From positions 1-64,000 of the forward strand of contig CANMNN010000011.1 of the NCBI GenBank assembly GCA_947499305.1: 64,000 nt of DNA. The letters run 5' to 3'. Made by a program: the position numbers and the translations under genes. The notes beneath the pieces are model-generated. The model did no database searches. It worked only from the letters and a program-made list of their open reading frames with translations, and was not told where the DNA came from. Source of the stretch: an uncultured Arenicella sp. (lineage in GTDB: Bacteria > Pseudomonadota > Gammaproteobacteria > Arenicellales > Arenicellaceae). Positions 54,788 to 62,994 of the stretch are shown here, piece after piece; position 1 is the stretch's first letter, and each line of letters begins with the position of its first letter.

Positions 54788-54824
54788 ATTCATTTCCACT
54801 TCCGAATTTGAGGTGGAAATGAAT
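54788..54824. terminator. 12-bp perfect hairpin between convergent genes
   Basis: ATTCATTTCCAC (54788-54799) and GTGGAAATGAAT (54813-54824). It lies just after the GNAT stop and downstream of the leftward arsJ operon, so it may act as a bidirectional terminator, though it lacks a T run. Confidence 0.5.
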
Positions 54825-54953
54825 GCATTATGAATCAATTTCAGTGAGGCGCTTAGATATCGAAAGGGTCACTACAATTGCGGCAGGTTTCTGACTCTAG
54901 GTTTTAAAATGACCTACGATGCCTACTCCTTAAAAGATAAGTCAAGCAAGTGG

Positions 54954-56174
54954 TTAGGGTTGAGGGTCTAGCCTTAGTGATAGACCTGCAGCTGCGGCAA
55001 CAAACAGACTAGAGATAATCAAGCAGGCCTCTAAACCGTATGCTTGAAAAACATAGCCTGATAGAACCGTACCTAAAAGTCTCCCTGATGCGTTGGCCAT
55101 GTAATAGAAGCCAACATCTAGAGACACCTTGTCGCTAGACGCAAAGTGCACAATTAGAAAACTATGAAGGGCTGAGTTTACTGCGAAAATGCCACCGAAA
55201 ATAAGTAAGCCAACGATTAGACTGATTTCAACATTAGTATGATTGACTAATGCCATCGCGATTAAGGTTGGTATTAGTACTAGCGGCAAAGTCCATCGAA
55301 AAGCTGTTTTCCCGAGGTGGCGCTTATTCACTGATGGCTGAAATAAAGCCGGCGAAAATGACTGTACAATGCCATAAAAAATTACCCAAGCTGCTAAGAA
55401 ACCGCCGACGAAAGTGTGCGACCAGCCGACGTTTGCGCTTAGGTAAACTGGCAAGGCGACCACAAACCATACATCTCTGGCAGCGAATAAGAACAGTCTT
55501 GCCGCTGACAGCGTATTGATTGCAGGGCTTTTAGAAAATAGTTCTCGGAATCTTGGTTTGTCATTTGCTTTTTGAAAGCGATTGTCTTTCAACAACACAA
55601 TACTAAACAACCATACGATAAGTAACGCGGCGGCCATGGCAAATATTGCGGATCGAAAGCCCAGCGAAGCTAACAATGTGCCCCCGAGAAAAAAACCGAC
55701 ACCTTTCAGGGTATTCTTTGACCCCGTAAGCCTTGCAACCCATTTATACAAAGAGGCGCTTTGGTCTGGCGGCACAAGAAATTTGATTGCGCTCTTGGCG
55801 CTCATCTTGTTTAGATCTTTAGCGATACCCGATAGCGCTTGCGCCGCCATCACCCAAAATACCGTCAGATAATCGCAAGGGACTAGAAGAGCTGATAAGG
55901 CAATGACTTGCAGCAGCAATCCTATATTCATTATCCTGTTTAGACCAATGCGGCTACCAAGCCAACCGCCAAAAAGGTTGGTGATAATCCCGAAAGCTTC
56001 GTAAAATACAAAAAGTAGGGCGACTTCAAGCGGTGCATAACCGAGTTGGTGAAAGTACAGCACCACAAGCATTCGCAGGGCGCCATCAGTTAAGGTAAAT
56101 GCCCAATAGTTAGCGGTAATGATCAGGTATTGGCGGAGCGCGGCCCTTTCGGCTGATAGTGACATTACAGACAA
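54954..56174 (-). CDS. arsJ: ArsJ, organoarsenical (1-arseno-3-phosphoglycerate) efflux MFS transporter
   Basis: 406 residues, 12 hydrophobic helices. ArsJ-type sequence: YWAFTLTDGALRMLVVLYFH at the start, LFGGWLGSRIGLN, QALSGIAKDLNKMSAKSAIK, WVARLTGSKNTLKGVGFFLG, ARDVWFVVALPVYL. By family knowledge it exports 1-arseno-3-phosphoglycerate made by the partner GAPDH, so arsenate leaves the cell without reduction. 20 bp after the GAPDH gene, in operon with it and arsR. Confidence 0.92.
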   Translation of the reverse strand: MSVMSLSAERAALRQYLIITANYWAFTLTDGALRMLVVLYFHQLGYAPLEVALLFVFYEAFGIITNLFGGWLGSRIGLNRIMNIGLLLQVIALSALLVPCDYLTVFWVMAAQALSGIAKDLNKMSAKSAIKFLVPPDQSASLYKWVARLTGSKNTLKGVGFFLGGTLLASLGFRSAIFAMAAALLIVWLFSIVLLKDNRFQKANDKPRFRELFSKSPAINTLSAARLFLFAARDVWFVVALPVYLSANVGWSHTFVGGFLAAWVIFYGIVQSFSPALFQPSVNKRHLGKTAFRWTLPLVLIPTLIAMALVNHTNVEISLIVGLLIFGGIFAVNSALHSFLIVHFASSDKVSLDVGFYYMANASGRLLGTVLSGYVFQAYGLEACLIISSLFVAAAAGLSLRLDPQP

Positions 56175-56194
56175 GTCGATGCGAGTTGCAAAGC

Positions 56195-57205
56195 TTAGGC
56201 TAAGCCTTGTTCGATAAGCATAGACGCTAATTCAGCTGTGCGATTCGAGTAGCCCCATTCATTGTCGTACCACAAATAGAGTTTCAGCTGAGTGCCGTTG
56301 ACTACCATGGTTGATAAGGCGTCGACCACACAAGAACGCGGGTCGGTTTTATAGTCGACAGAGACTAATGGACGTTCTTCAAACCCGAGTATATTTTTTA
56401 AATAGCTTTCTGAGGCTTCCTTGAAAAGAGCATTTACTTCGTCAGCATTTGTCGACATTTCTAATTCAAGCACACAATCTGTAATTGATGCGTTGGCAAG
56501 CGGAACCCTTACCGCGTGACCGTTGAGCTTACCTTTTAGCTCAGGAAAAATATGCGTAATCGCGGTTGCAGAACCGGTAGTTGTTGGAATTAAACTACTG
56601 CCGCAGGCGCGCGCACGACGTAGGTCTTTATGCGGGGCATCGAGAATAGTTTGAGTGTTTGTAATGTCGTGAATTGTGGTGATCGAACCATGCTTGATAC
56701 CGAGCTTTTCGTGAATTACTTTGATGGCAGGTGCTAAACAATTGGTGGTGCACGATGCCGCGGTCACGATTTTGTGAGCTGACTTGTCATATTCATCATG
56801 GTTTACGCCCATCACAATATTGACTACGCCATCCTCTTTTACGGGCGCGCTTACCAGTACCCGCTTCACGCCTTGATCAAAGTAAGGCTGCAGCGCAGAC
56901 TTGGTTTTAAACTTACCAGAGGCATCAATTACTAAGTCGCAGCCTGACCAGTCGGTATCACTGATTGCGGTGTTTTGTGAGTAGGCGATTTCCGTATCAT
57001 CGATAATAATGCTTTGTTCACTAGCGCTAGCCTGTTGATGCCAACGGCCGTGCACCGAGTCAAAGTTTAATAAATGAGCCATGGTGGCCGCATCACCTGC
57101 CGGGTCATTGATGAGTGTGAATTGGCAGTGTTGGTACTCTGACGCAATTCGAAATGTCAGCCTGCCTATTCGCCCGAAGCCGTTCAGGCCTATTCTAGTA
57201 GTCAT
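56195..57205 (-). CDS. gapdh: ArsJ-associated glyceraldehyde-3-phosphate dehydrogenase
   Basis: 336 residues, full GAPDH. NAD site [18 protein letters not shown], active-site [10 protein letters not shown] with catalytic Cys, [20 protein letters not shown] and [15 protein letters not shown]. It forms 1-arseno-3-phosphoglycerate from arsenate and glyceraldehyde 3-phosphate for export by ArsJ. Sequence alone cannot exclude a glycolytic role, but position between arsR and arsJ makes the arsenic role far more likely. Confidence 0.92.
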   Translation of the reverse strand: MTTRIGLNGFGRIGRLTFRIASEYQHCQFTLINDPAGDAATMAHLLNFDSVHGRWHQQASASEQSIIIDDTEIAYSQNTAISDTDWSGCDLVIDASGKFKTKSALQPYFDQGVKRVLVSAPVKEDGVVNIVMGVNHDEYDKSAHKIVTAASCTTNCLAPAIKVIHEKLGIKHGSITTIHDITNTQTILDAPHKDLRRARACGSSLIPTTTGSATAITHIFPELKGKLNGHAVRVPLANASITDCVLELEMSTNADEVNALFKEASESYLKNILGFEERPLVSVDYKTDPRSCVVDALSTMVVNGTQLKLYLWYDNEWGYSNRTAELASMLIEQGLA

Positions 57206-57240
57206 GATTATCTTTCTAGGTATGTGTCAAAGGTCTCAGA

Positions 57241-57588
57241 TTAATCGCAGCAAAGAGATAGCCGCTCAGGCCTATCACCCATTTTCTCCAGGCTTTGGAG
57301 ATTAATCGAAATCGTTTCTGGCGAACTCTGAAGCGTGGTTTCAAGTAGCTCACAAACCCATGTTGGCAAATCAGGGTGAAGTGAATAATAGACCCATTGA
57401 CCCTGTTTGGAGCTCTGTAACATTGACTCACTTCGCAGCAAGGCTAAATTTCGAGATACTTTTGGCTGACCCTGATCGAGAGCTTCCATAAGCTCACAGA
57501 CACAAAGCTCGCCTTGATCTTTGATCAACAGCATGCACTTTAGTCTAGTGTCGTCGGCTAGGCTTTTGAAAAGAGTTAAAGGCTTCAT
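57241..57588 (-). CDS. arsR: ArsR-family arsenic-responsive repressor
   Basis: 115 residues. Winged helix-turn-helix with metal motif ELCVCELMEAL (the As(III)-binding Cys pair), then QPKVSRNLALLRSE recognition helix. Two further Cys at the C-terminus (LSLCCD) may add a ligand. First gene of the leftward arsR-gapdh-arsJ operon, 35 bp before the GAPDH gene; it should release the upstream palindrome on binding arsenite. Confidence 0.93.
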   Translation of the reverse strand: MKPLTLFKSLADDTRLKCMLLIKDQGELCVCELMEALDQGQPKVSRNLALLRSESMLQSSKQGQWVYYSLHPDLPTWVCELLETTLQSSPETISINLQSLEKMGDRPERLSLCCD

Positions 57589-57627
57589 TTAGCATCGCTA
57601 GTTATTAATGAAAGCTAAGAGTAAGTT

Positions 57628-57663
57628 ATATATGAAAAAATGTATATATGTTTTTTCATATAT
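57628..57663. promoter_or_regulatory. ArsR operator
   Basis: Perfect 13-bp inverted repeat ATATATGAAAAAA / TTTTTTCATATAT around TGTATATATG, centred about 57 bp upstream of the arsR start. A+T-rich dyads of this kind are typical ArsR-family operators. Confidence 0.75.
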
Positions 57664-57699
57664 TCTATTTGAAATATAGTTTTTGTTTGCTTTTACCGG

Positions 57700-60105
57700 C
57701 TAAGGTCGGCCGATCAGCTTCTTGATGACTCTTTTGGCAACTCGTTTGCCTCGAAAGTAGTAGCGAATCAGAATGTTATTCTCGAGCTCAGCAACGCGCG
57801 CTGTTTGTGTTTCAAGCGCAACTGTTAGGTTGTGTGCATGTTGCTCATGAGCCTGATGAGCCTCGTGTTGGCCGCGTTGGAGGTCTTGTCGGTGCTGATC
57901 TATATTTTCTAGCTTAGCGTTTAGGTACTCAATTTCTGCCTGTTTACTTTCGAGCGAGCCTATCTGGCGAAATAGCGCCATGTTTTGTTCACTCAAAGCG
58001 CTACTTAAGGTCGCAAGTGATGAGTCGTAGTATTGATTATGAAGTATTGCGAAGCTCAGTTTGATGGTTTGCACCTCGGCTAGACCACTAAGCTTACTGA
58101 GATCAAAGAGGAAATGCGGGTCGTTGTTCAGAGCGGTAAAATGTTGTGTGTCTGAGCTGAAGCTCACATTTAAGCAATCGGCCTGTGCCGCGATGTCATC
58201 GGATGATTCGAGCTGCCATACAATGTTGCCGTCTTGGTTACATAAGCTGATTGACGAAAATTTAAACATGCCCATGCTGGCAATAGGGTCGACGCGCAAT
58301 ATGTTTTTACCTTCTACAAAGCTCGGTGAGTCCGTGCTTAATACACGCTCCTGATCGCTTGCTTGCCAATTAACAAACACACTATTGTGTTCGTCGACGA
58401 TTCCGGCGCTGTCGCTCCAACTAATTTGACAAGCAGGTGAAAGGCGCTCGGCGAGCGGTTCACCGTCAAAGGTTTGAAGTAGTGCGTACTCAATAGACTT
58501 GTTTCTAAAATTTGCGCCTATTTGTCGTTGTATAGACTCCTCAAGCTCAACATAGGCGTCTAAGTCACTCATGTCTTTCGCAGAGTAATTCGCATCCGCA
58601 CACTGGATGTAATGTAAAACAAATAGGCCTATGGTAGATAAGCCAGTCTCCTTTGCCAGCGGTTTTAACAAGGTTTTGTTTTCGAAGGCAAACCAAAAGA
58701 GAGCCCTAAATAAAATAAATTCAGGTGTAAATTGAGAACTCACCGACCATTCAGGATCAATGGTTTTAAAGCTCTCACTATCATCATCAACGATGATATT
58801 GAAGGGCAATACATCATATGAGTTGGCGCCGAATTCACCGCCTTGCTCAATGTCTTTCAGCCATTTGCAGTACTCACTAACGAGCTCTTTGAATTCGTTA
58901 GAGGCGTTAGGAGAGACCAGCGCTTCTAACCATTGATCTAATAATAGAGTGCCTGACTCAAACTTCTGAACATCAGTGCTTTGGCTTAAGCTCGCTTCTT
59001 GAATTTCTGAATCAGTGGTCACGAAATCAGGGTGAAGCGGAATTTTTTGAACCTCGTTGCTGCCTCGCTTGCATAGAGTTGTCGTGCGCCACTGAGGCTT
59101 TCTTCCTGTGCCAGAGAAGTGGGCGAAGTCAATGTCACATAGCTTTGCTGATCGCACTGATGACGCGCTCGCAACCATAACAAAACGAGATGCGAGGTCG
59201 AATAGACAATCGTGACCCAGATCCAGGTTTTTAATCGCTAAGTATTCGTTTATCTCGGGGTGGCCAATACTACCCAAGCGGTTGAAGTGGTTTAGACTAT
59301 GCGGTGATTCGTTGAGGTATTGCTCGCTTAGCAGATTGCTGATTGCGCGGTTTTGCGAAAAGCTTGCGTAGGCGTTCCAATGTAAGAAACCTGCCGTTTT
59401 AAGAGTCTGGTTTAGTTCGCCGCGGCTAAAGTATTGCGCACTTTGTTGTTCGTACAAGTGCGCGTAGGCGATGCTTCGATCTCCGGCTGAAGTCCATTTG
59501 TTTAAGCGCGATCGGTTGACTGCATTTACAATTAATTTGCCGGTATTTGTTAGCGCAAGTTGGAGCCTTTTGATTAGCTGAGCTTGCGCGGCTTTATCTA
59601 AGCCTAGTTCTTCGAGTTGCGATATCACGATCAAATCGTAGCTCTTATCATTGAGCTTCAACTCGGATAAATCCGATGAGATAAAGCAGATGTTATCGGC
59701 CTCGGCACACCGTTGTTTACTAAGTCGTGCTTGGCCAACGTCTATCTTGATGCTATGAACTTGCTCAACACGACTTGCCAGGTAGTGGCTTACACCACCA
59801 AAATCTTGGCTCAGATCGAGAGTTCGCCCAATGCCTTGAAGGTCGAGTGCGAGTAGGAAGTTATACGGGGCAGGGGACAACGCATGCCTGAGTTCGTCGG
59901 TTAACAGTAGATCTTCGATTTCAACTGAGAATAGCGAAAGGTCACTAACGTTGTTATACGAATCATGAACCGCGCCCTGAATGTAGCTCGATAACTGTGA
60001 TTCCCTTATTTGGGTGCAGTTGTTTTGATAGACACCGTTTACCTCATTGAGCAAAGGGTTTAGCTGTTGTAACTGAGGGTCTAGTTGTAAGCTGTTTTCT
60101 GACAA
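57700..60105 (-). CDS. methyltransferase / kinase-like / coiled-coil protein (WbdD-like architecture)
   Basis: 801 residues. SAM methyltransferase domain at about 80-260 (LDLSQDFGGVSHYLASR motif I, DLIVISQLEELGL). Around 431-450 lies DVLPFNIIVDDD then IDPEW, which keeps the D-x4-N spacing of the kinase catalytic loop (D431, N436) and an acidic metal-binding follow-up, so a kinase-like fold is likely. A beta region (about 555-690) comes next, then a Gln/His-rich coiled coil (about 700-770) and a basic C-terminal helix (RGKRVAKRVIKKLIGRP) suited to membrane binding. This combination is known in WbdD, which caps and measures O-antigen chains. Polysaccharide role is inference; no neighbouring glycan genes are visible. 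Confidence 0.68.
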   Translation of the reverse strand: MSENSLQLDPQLQQLNPLLNEVNGVYQNNCTQIRESQLSSYIQGAVHDSYNNVSDLSLFSVEIEDLLLTDELRHALSPAPYNFLLALDLQGIGRTLDLSQDFGGVSHYLASRVEQVHSIKIDVGQARLSKQRCAEADNICFISSDLSELKLNDKSYDLIVISQLEELGLDKAAQAQLIKRLQLALTNTGKLIVNAVNRSRLNKWTSAGDRSIAYAHLYEQQSAQYFSRGELNQTLKTAGFLHWNAYASFSQNRAISNLLSEQYLNESPHSLNHFNRLGSIGHPEINEYLAIKNLDLGHDCLFDLASRFVMVASASSVRSAKLCDIDFAHFSGTGRKPQWRTTTLCKRGSNEVQKIPLHPDFVTTDSEIQEASLSQSTDVQKFESGTLLLDQWLEALVSPNASNEFKELVSEYCKWLKDIEQGGEFGANSYDVLPFNIIVDDDSESFKTIDPEWSVSSQFTPEFILFRALFWFAFENKTLLKPLAKETGLSTIGLFVLHYIQCADANYSAKDMSDLDAYVELEESIQRQIGANFRNKSIEYALLQTFDGEPLAERLSPACQISWSDSAGIVDEHNSVFVNWQASDQERVLSTDSPSFVEGKNILRVDPIASMGMFKFSSISLCNQDGNIVWQLESSDDIAAQADCLNVSFSSDTQHFTALNNDPHFLFDLSKLSGLAEVQTIKLSFAILHNQYYDSSLATLSSALSEQNMALFRQIGSLESKQAEIEYLNAKLENIDQHRQDLQRGQHEAHQAHEQHAHNLTVALETQTARVAELENNILIRYYFRGKRVAKRVIKKLIGRP

Positions 60106-60298
60106 ACCAAGGGTACCTTAAAGAAGCTCTACGTTCGAAGCGTGTATAGAGCCGCTTGGTATCAGGTAAGTTAGATTCAAAGCGGCCGATAACTAAGAGC
60201 ATATATTAGCCTTAGCCGAGCCGCTTATGAAGCAATAATTAGCGCTTGGCGAGATTCAAGGAGTACTCCAGAGCGTTATTTATTCCAGCAGGGCAGAT

Positions 60299-61831
60299 CT
60301 AGCTCGCCCGCTGCTTTCCTTTGATCGTTTTCTTGTCCACGAGACTCAAGCCCTCTGAGGCTTTACGCTTAGGGTGTGCAGCACGCCGGCCGCCGTTTAT
60401 GACGTCTTGGTCAATTTCATCAATCAAGCGGTTTAGAGTTCGGCTTATATGAGTTTGAATGCGAATACGTTCAATGTTTGGCCAAGTGGCCCGCTCACCT
60501 TCTGTCACCAATTCCATCACTTCTTCAGAAGTACGTGAAGCTAGAATTTCAGTCGGGCTTAGAAAGCGACTCGATGGCAAAATATTGATGTCGCCTGTAT
60601 AGGTTTGAGAGACTAGGGAAATATAGCCGTTAATCAACTTGCCGATGTAAGAATTCTCTTCAAACGGTTTTTGTAAAATTGTCGATGCTGCCAAACCCCA
60701 ATCTTTCATTGTTTTAAGCGCGGTGTTACTCACTGTGCCGATAAAGCCGTTGTCGCTTTTTTCTGCTTTTAAGAATGGCAGAATAAGAGGGTTAGTTTGA
60801 CTCACTATAAAGTGGTTTACGCCGTAGAGTCGCGAGAGACGTTTCATTGGCAAATCGTCACTTAGTGAACCGTCTACCCATTTGCGTTGAGGAAGGTATG
60901 GTACACGTTTGCCTTTTACGTCTCGGGCGGCCAGTGATACTGGCGGAAAAACGCCTGGAATACAGCAGCTGGCTAATACGGCTTCTCTTAACATCACGTT
61001 CGGAGAGGTGATGGCGTTTAGTAAGCGTGATTTCTGATGATGTTCATGCGGTGCAATTGAAATATTAATTTTCATGCCCGAAATTTGATAGGCCTCTGCG
61101 AAAGTAACGTCAGGGATTAGTCGTTCGATAATCGAAAGCAAATCATTTTTTCGCAGGTTGCGTTTTTTACCCGGGCTTAAATTACGGATAATGTTTTTGA
61201 CTTCGTTTTCAAACTCTAAGAATTCAGGTTCGAATATCTGACCAAGCTCTTCATGTTTGCGGCTGCCTGCCACCGCTGCGATTAAGGCTCCGCCACTTGA
61301 GCCTGAAATAACATCTGGAATTAAGTCTTGCTCCCAAAGTGATTTGAGTACACCTACGTGGAAAAACAGGAATGTGCCTGATCCGCTGAACATCAAAGCT
61401 GATTGGCCAAAGCAGAGATGCGCACGATGAAAGAAGTCAACCTTTTCACGCATGCTTACGCCTTTGACTCGGGGCCTAGCAAGATGCTCTAGTGCCGACG
61501 AGACTTCTTCAACATAATCGACTATTTGTTGTTTTGTGCCGAACTTAGCTTTTTGATAGAGGCTGGAACTTCCCATGCCACCTAAGTTGCCATGAATGCC
61601 CTCATTGAGAGTGAACAACATTCCTTGGTTATCGTTGTCACTTCGCAGATTACGTAGAGTCTCTAGGCGTCGTTCTATGGCTGCATAGTCATAGCGCCGA
61701 CTTTTCTTACTTTGCTTCCAACGTTGCAAGCCATTACGCTCGTCATAGGCTTGAGCGGCGTGCTGCCACTCCTCGTAAGTTTCGGCCTCAGCCATTTTTC
61801 GCGTAAGCGCTCTAGACATATTAATTATCAC
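60299..61831 (-). CDS. patatin-like phospholipase/lipase with DUF3336 domain
   Basis: 510 residues from GTG 61831, which has GAGGA at good distance (ATG 61819 is an alternative). N-terminal DUF3336 (EAETYEEWQHAAQAYDERNG, ERRLETLRNLRSDND). Patatin core around 140-345: oxyanion loop FSGSGTFLFFHVG, nucleophile elbow SGSSGGALIAAVAG (GxSxG), and catalytic DG in KWVDGSLSDDLPM. Related to Tgl3/SDP1 triacylglycerol lipases. Basic C-terminus. Likely cytoplasmic or granule-associated lipid hydrolase. Confidence 0.88.
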   Translation of the reverse strand: MIINMSRALTRKMAEAETYEEWQHAAQAYDERNGLQRWKQSKKSRRYDYAAIERRLETLRNLRSDNDNQGMLFTLNEGIHGNLGGMGSSSLYQKAKFGTKQQIVDYVEEVSSALEHLARPRVKGVSMREKVDFFHRAHLCFGQSALMFSGSGTFLFFHVGVLKSLWEQDLIPDVISGSSGGALIAAVAGSRKHEELGQIFEPEFLEFENEVKNIIRNLSPGKKRNLRKNDLLSIIERLIPDVTFAEAYQISGMKINISIAPHEHHQKSRLLNAITSPNVMLREAVLASCCIPGVFPPVSLAARDVKGKRVPYLPQRKWVDGSLSDDLPMKRLSRLYGVNHFIVSQTNPLILPFLKAEKSDNGFIGTVSNTALKTMKDWGLAASTILQKPFEENSYIGKLINGYISLVSQTYTGDINILPSSRFLSPTEILASRTSEEVMELVTEGERATWPNIERIRIQTHISRTLNRLIDEIDQDVINGGRRAAHPKRKASEGLSLVDKKTIKGKQRAS

Positions 61832-61968
61832 GATAGTGTCCTCGCCCTTCTTGACTCACATCTTTGATAACTCAAAAAGGAGCTTTAACTGCGGACGATG
61901 TTATGTTGGCCGAAGCCTATTGTTGTTTTACTTGATCTTTCTTAGGCCCCCACCTGCGCAAGATCGAC

Positions 61969-62754
61969 TTATTTTTTTGTAGTTCGTTTCTTCTTTGAGA
62001 GTGTTTTATATAGCTCGCCAAACTCAAGAGTGATTTTATGTTTAGGGTCCAGAAATACTAATGGAGTATGAGATGCGTGTGATTCTTTGACTTTCACAGA
62101 CGACGAAATGAACGGTTTTAGCAATTTGAATTTTGCTTTTGCGAGCTCTTCAACCGCTTGTTGCGGAAGTTTCGCGCGTGCCTGAAACTGATTGACGATG
62201 ACGCCCTCAATCTCAAGGTCTTCATTATGATCTTCAATGATCTCCTCTAACTCATCCATGAGGTCGATCATGGCATCACGAGCGAAAACGTCGCAGTCGT
62301 AAGGTAATACACAGCTGTCAGCCGCGATGAGCGCCGACAATGTGAAGAAATTAAGGGCCGGCGGCGTATCGATGTAAATTTCATCGAAGTCTTCGTGTAG
62401 ATTATTTAAGAAGTCACGAAGCTTGTATATTTTGTGCTTGGCTTCTAGTTTGGCTTCTAAATCAACCAAAGAATAGCTCGCTGATATTAGCGACAGATTG
62501 TCGAAATCGGTTTTGCGAATGTAGTCTTCGGAGGTGAACTCGCGATAGTTACGACTTATGGTTGACTCCATAAACTCAGCGATGCCAACAACATTGTCTT
62601 TGCCACTGTGGCCCAGATAGCTTGTGCTATTAGCTTGAGGGTCTAGATCGACCACCAAAACGTTTTTGCCTTGGCTGGCTGCGATAGCGGCTAGGTTACA
62701 GGTAATCGTTGACTTACCAACGCCGCCTTTTCGATTAAATACGACTCTTTTCAT
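61969..62754 (-). CDS. orphan ParA/MinD-family ATPase
   Basis: Start at ATG 62754 (MKRVVFNRKGGVGKST); upstream in-frame starts would add a non-conserved leader. 261 residues. Deviant Walker A KGGVGKST, Walker A' VVDLDPQANSTSYLGH, Walker B EIYIDTPPALNFF. No parB gene or parS-like array is visible, so it is not an obvious plasmid or chromosome partition pair. It may position another cargo. Upstream IR at 62838-62862 may control it. Confidence 0.85.
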   Translation of the reverse strand: MKRVVFNRKGGVGKSTITCNLAAIAASQGKNVLVVDLDPQANSTSYLGHSGKDNVVGIAEFMESTISRNYREFTSEDYIRKTDFDNLSLISASYSLVDLEAKLEAKHKIYKLRDFLNNLHEDFDEIYIDTPPALNFFTLSALIAADSCVLPYDCDVFARDAMIDLMDELEEIIEDHNEDLEIEGVIVNQFQARAKLPQQAVEELAKAKFKLLKPFISSSVKVKESHASHTPLVFLDPKHKITLEFGELYKTLSKKKRTTKK

Positions 62755-62837
62755 ACAATCATAATAACGCATGAAATGTGTTTTTGAATCAACAAGGCCA
62801 CGTGGGAGTGTCAAAATAGAAGCAAGATTCTAAATTT

Positions 62838-62862
62838 GGTCTCAAAAAAATAAAAATTGAGA
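62838..62862. promoter_or_regulatory. inverted repeat upstream of parA-like gene
   Basis: GTCTCAA (62838-62844) and TTGAGAC (62856-62862) around an A+T-rich 11-bp centre, about 85 bp upstream of the ParA start. It is a possible operator. It uses the same half-site as the tandem repeats near tRNA-Met. Confidence 0.35.
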
Positions 62863-62905
62863 CTTTTAATAGGCGCTTGTCTAGCTTGTTATGGGTGGGC
62901 AATAA

Positions 62906-62954
62906 AAAGCCTCATCGCTAGCTCAAACTTCGCTTTGCTGGCTGATGAGGCTTT
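62906..62954 (-). terminator. terminator of the flavin oxidoreductase gene
   Basis: AAAGCCTCATC (62906-62916) and GATGAGGCTTT (62944-62954) make a perfect 11-bp stem. Read leftward it ends in TTTTTATT, a good rho-independent terminator. Confidence 0.8.
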
Positions 62955-62994
62955 GTTGAGCAGCTGATCGACAGCTGTTCGGTATGTGTGTTGT

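Noticed and set aside
56195-57205. Glycolytic gapA
   Set aside because: It lies between arsR and arsJ in one operon, the known arsenate-export arrangement.
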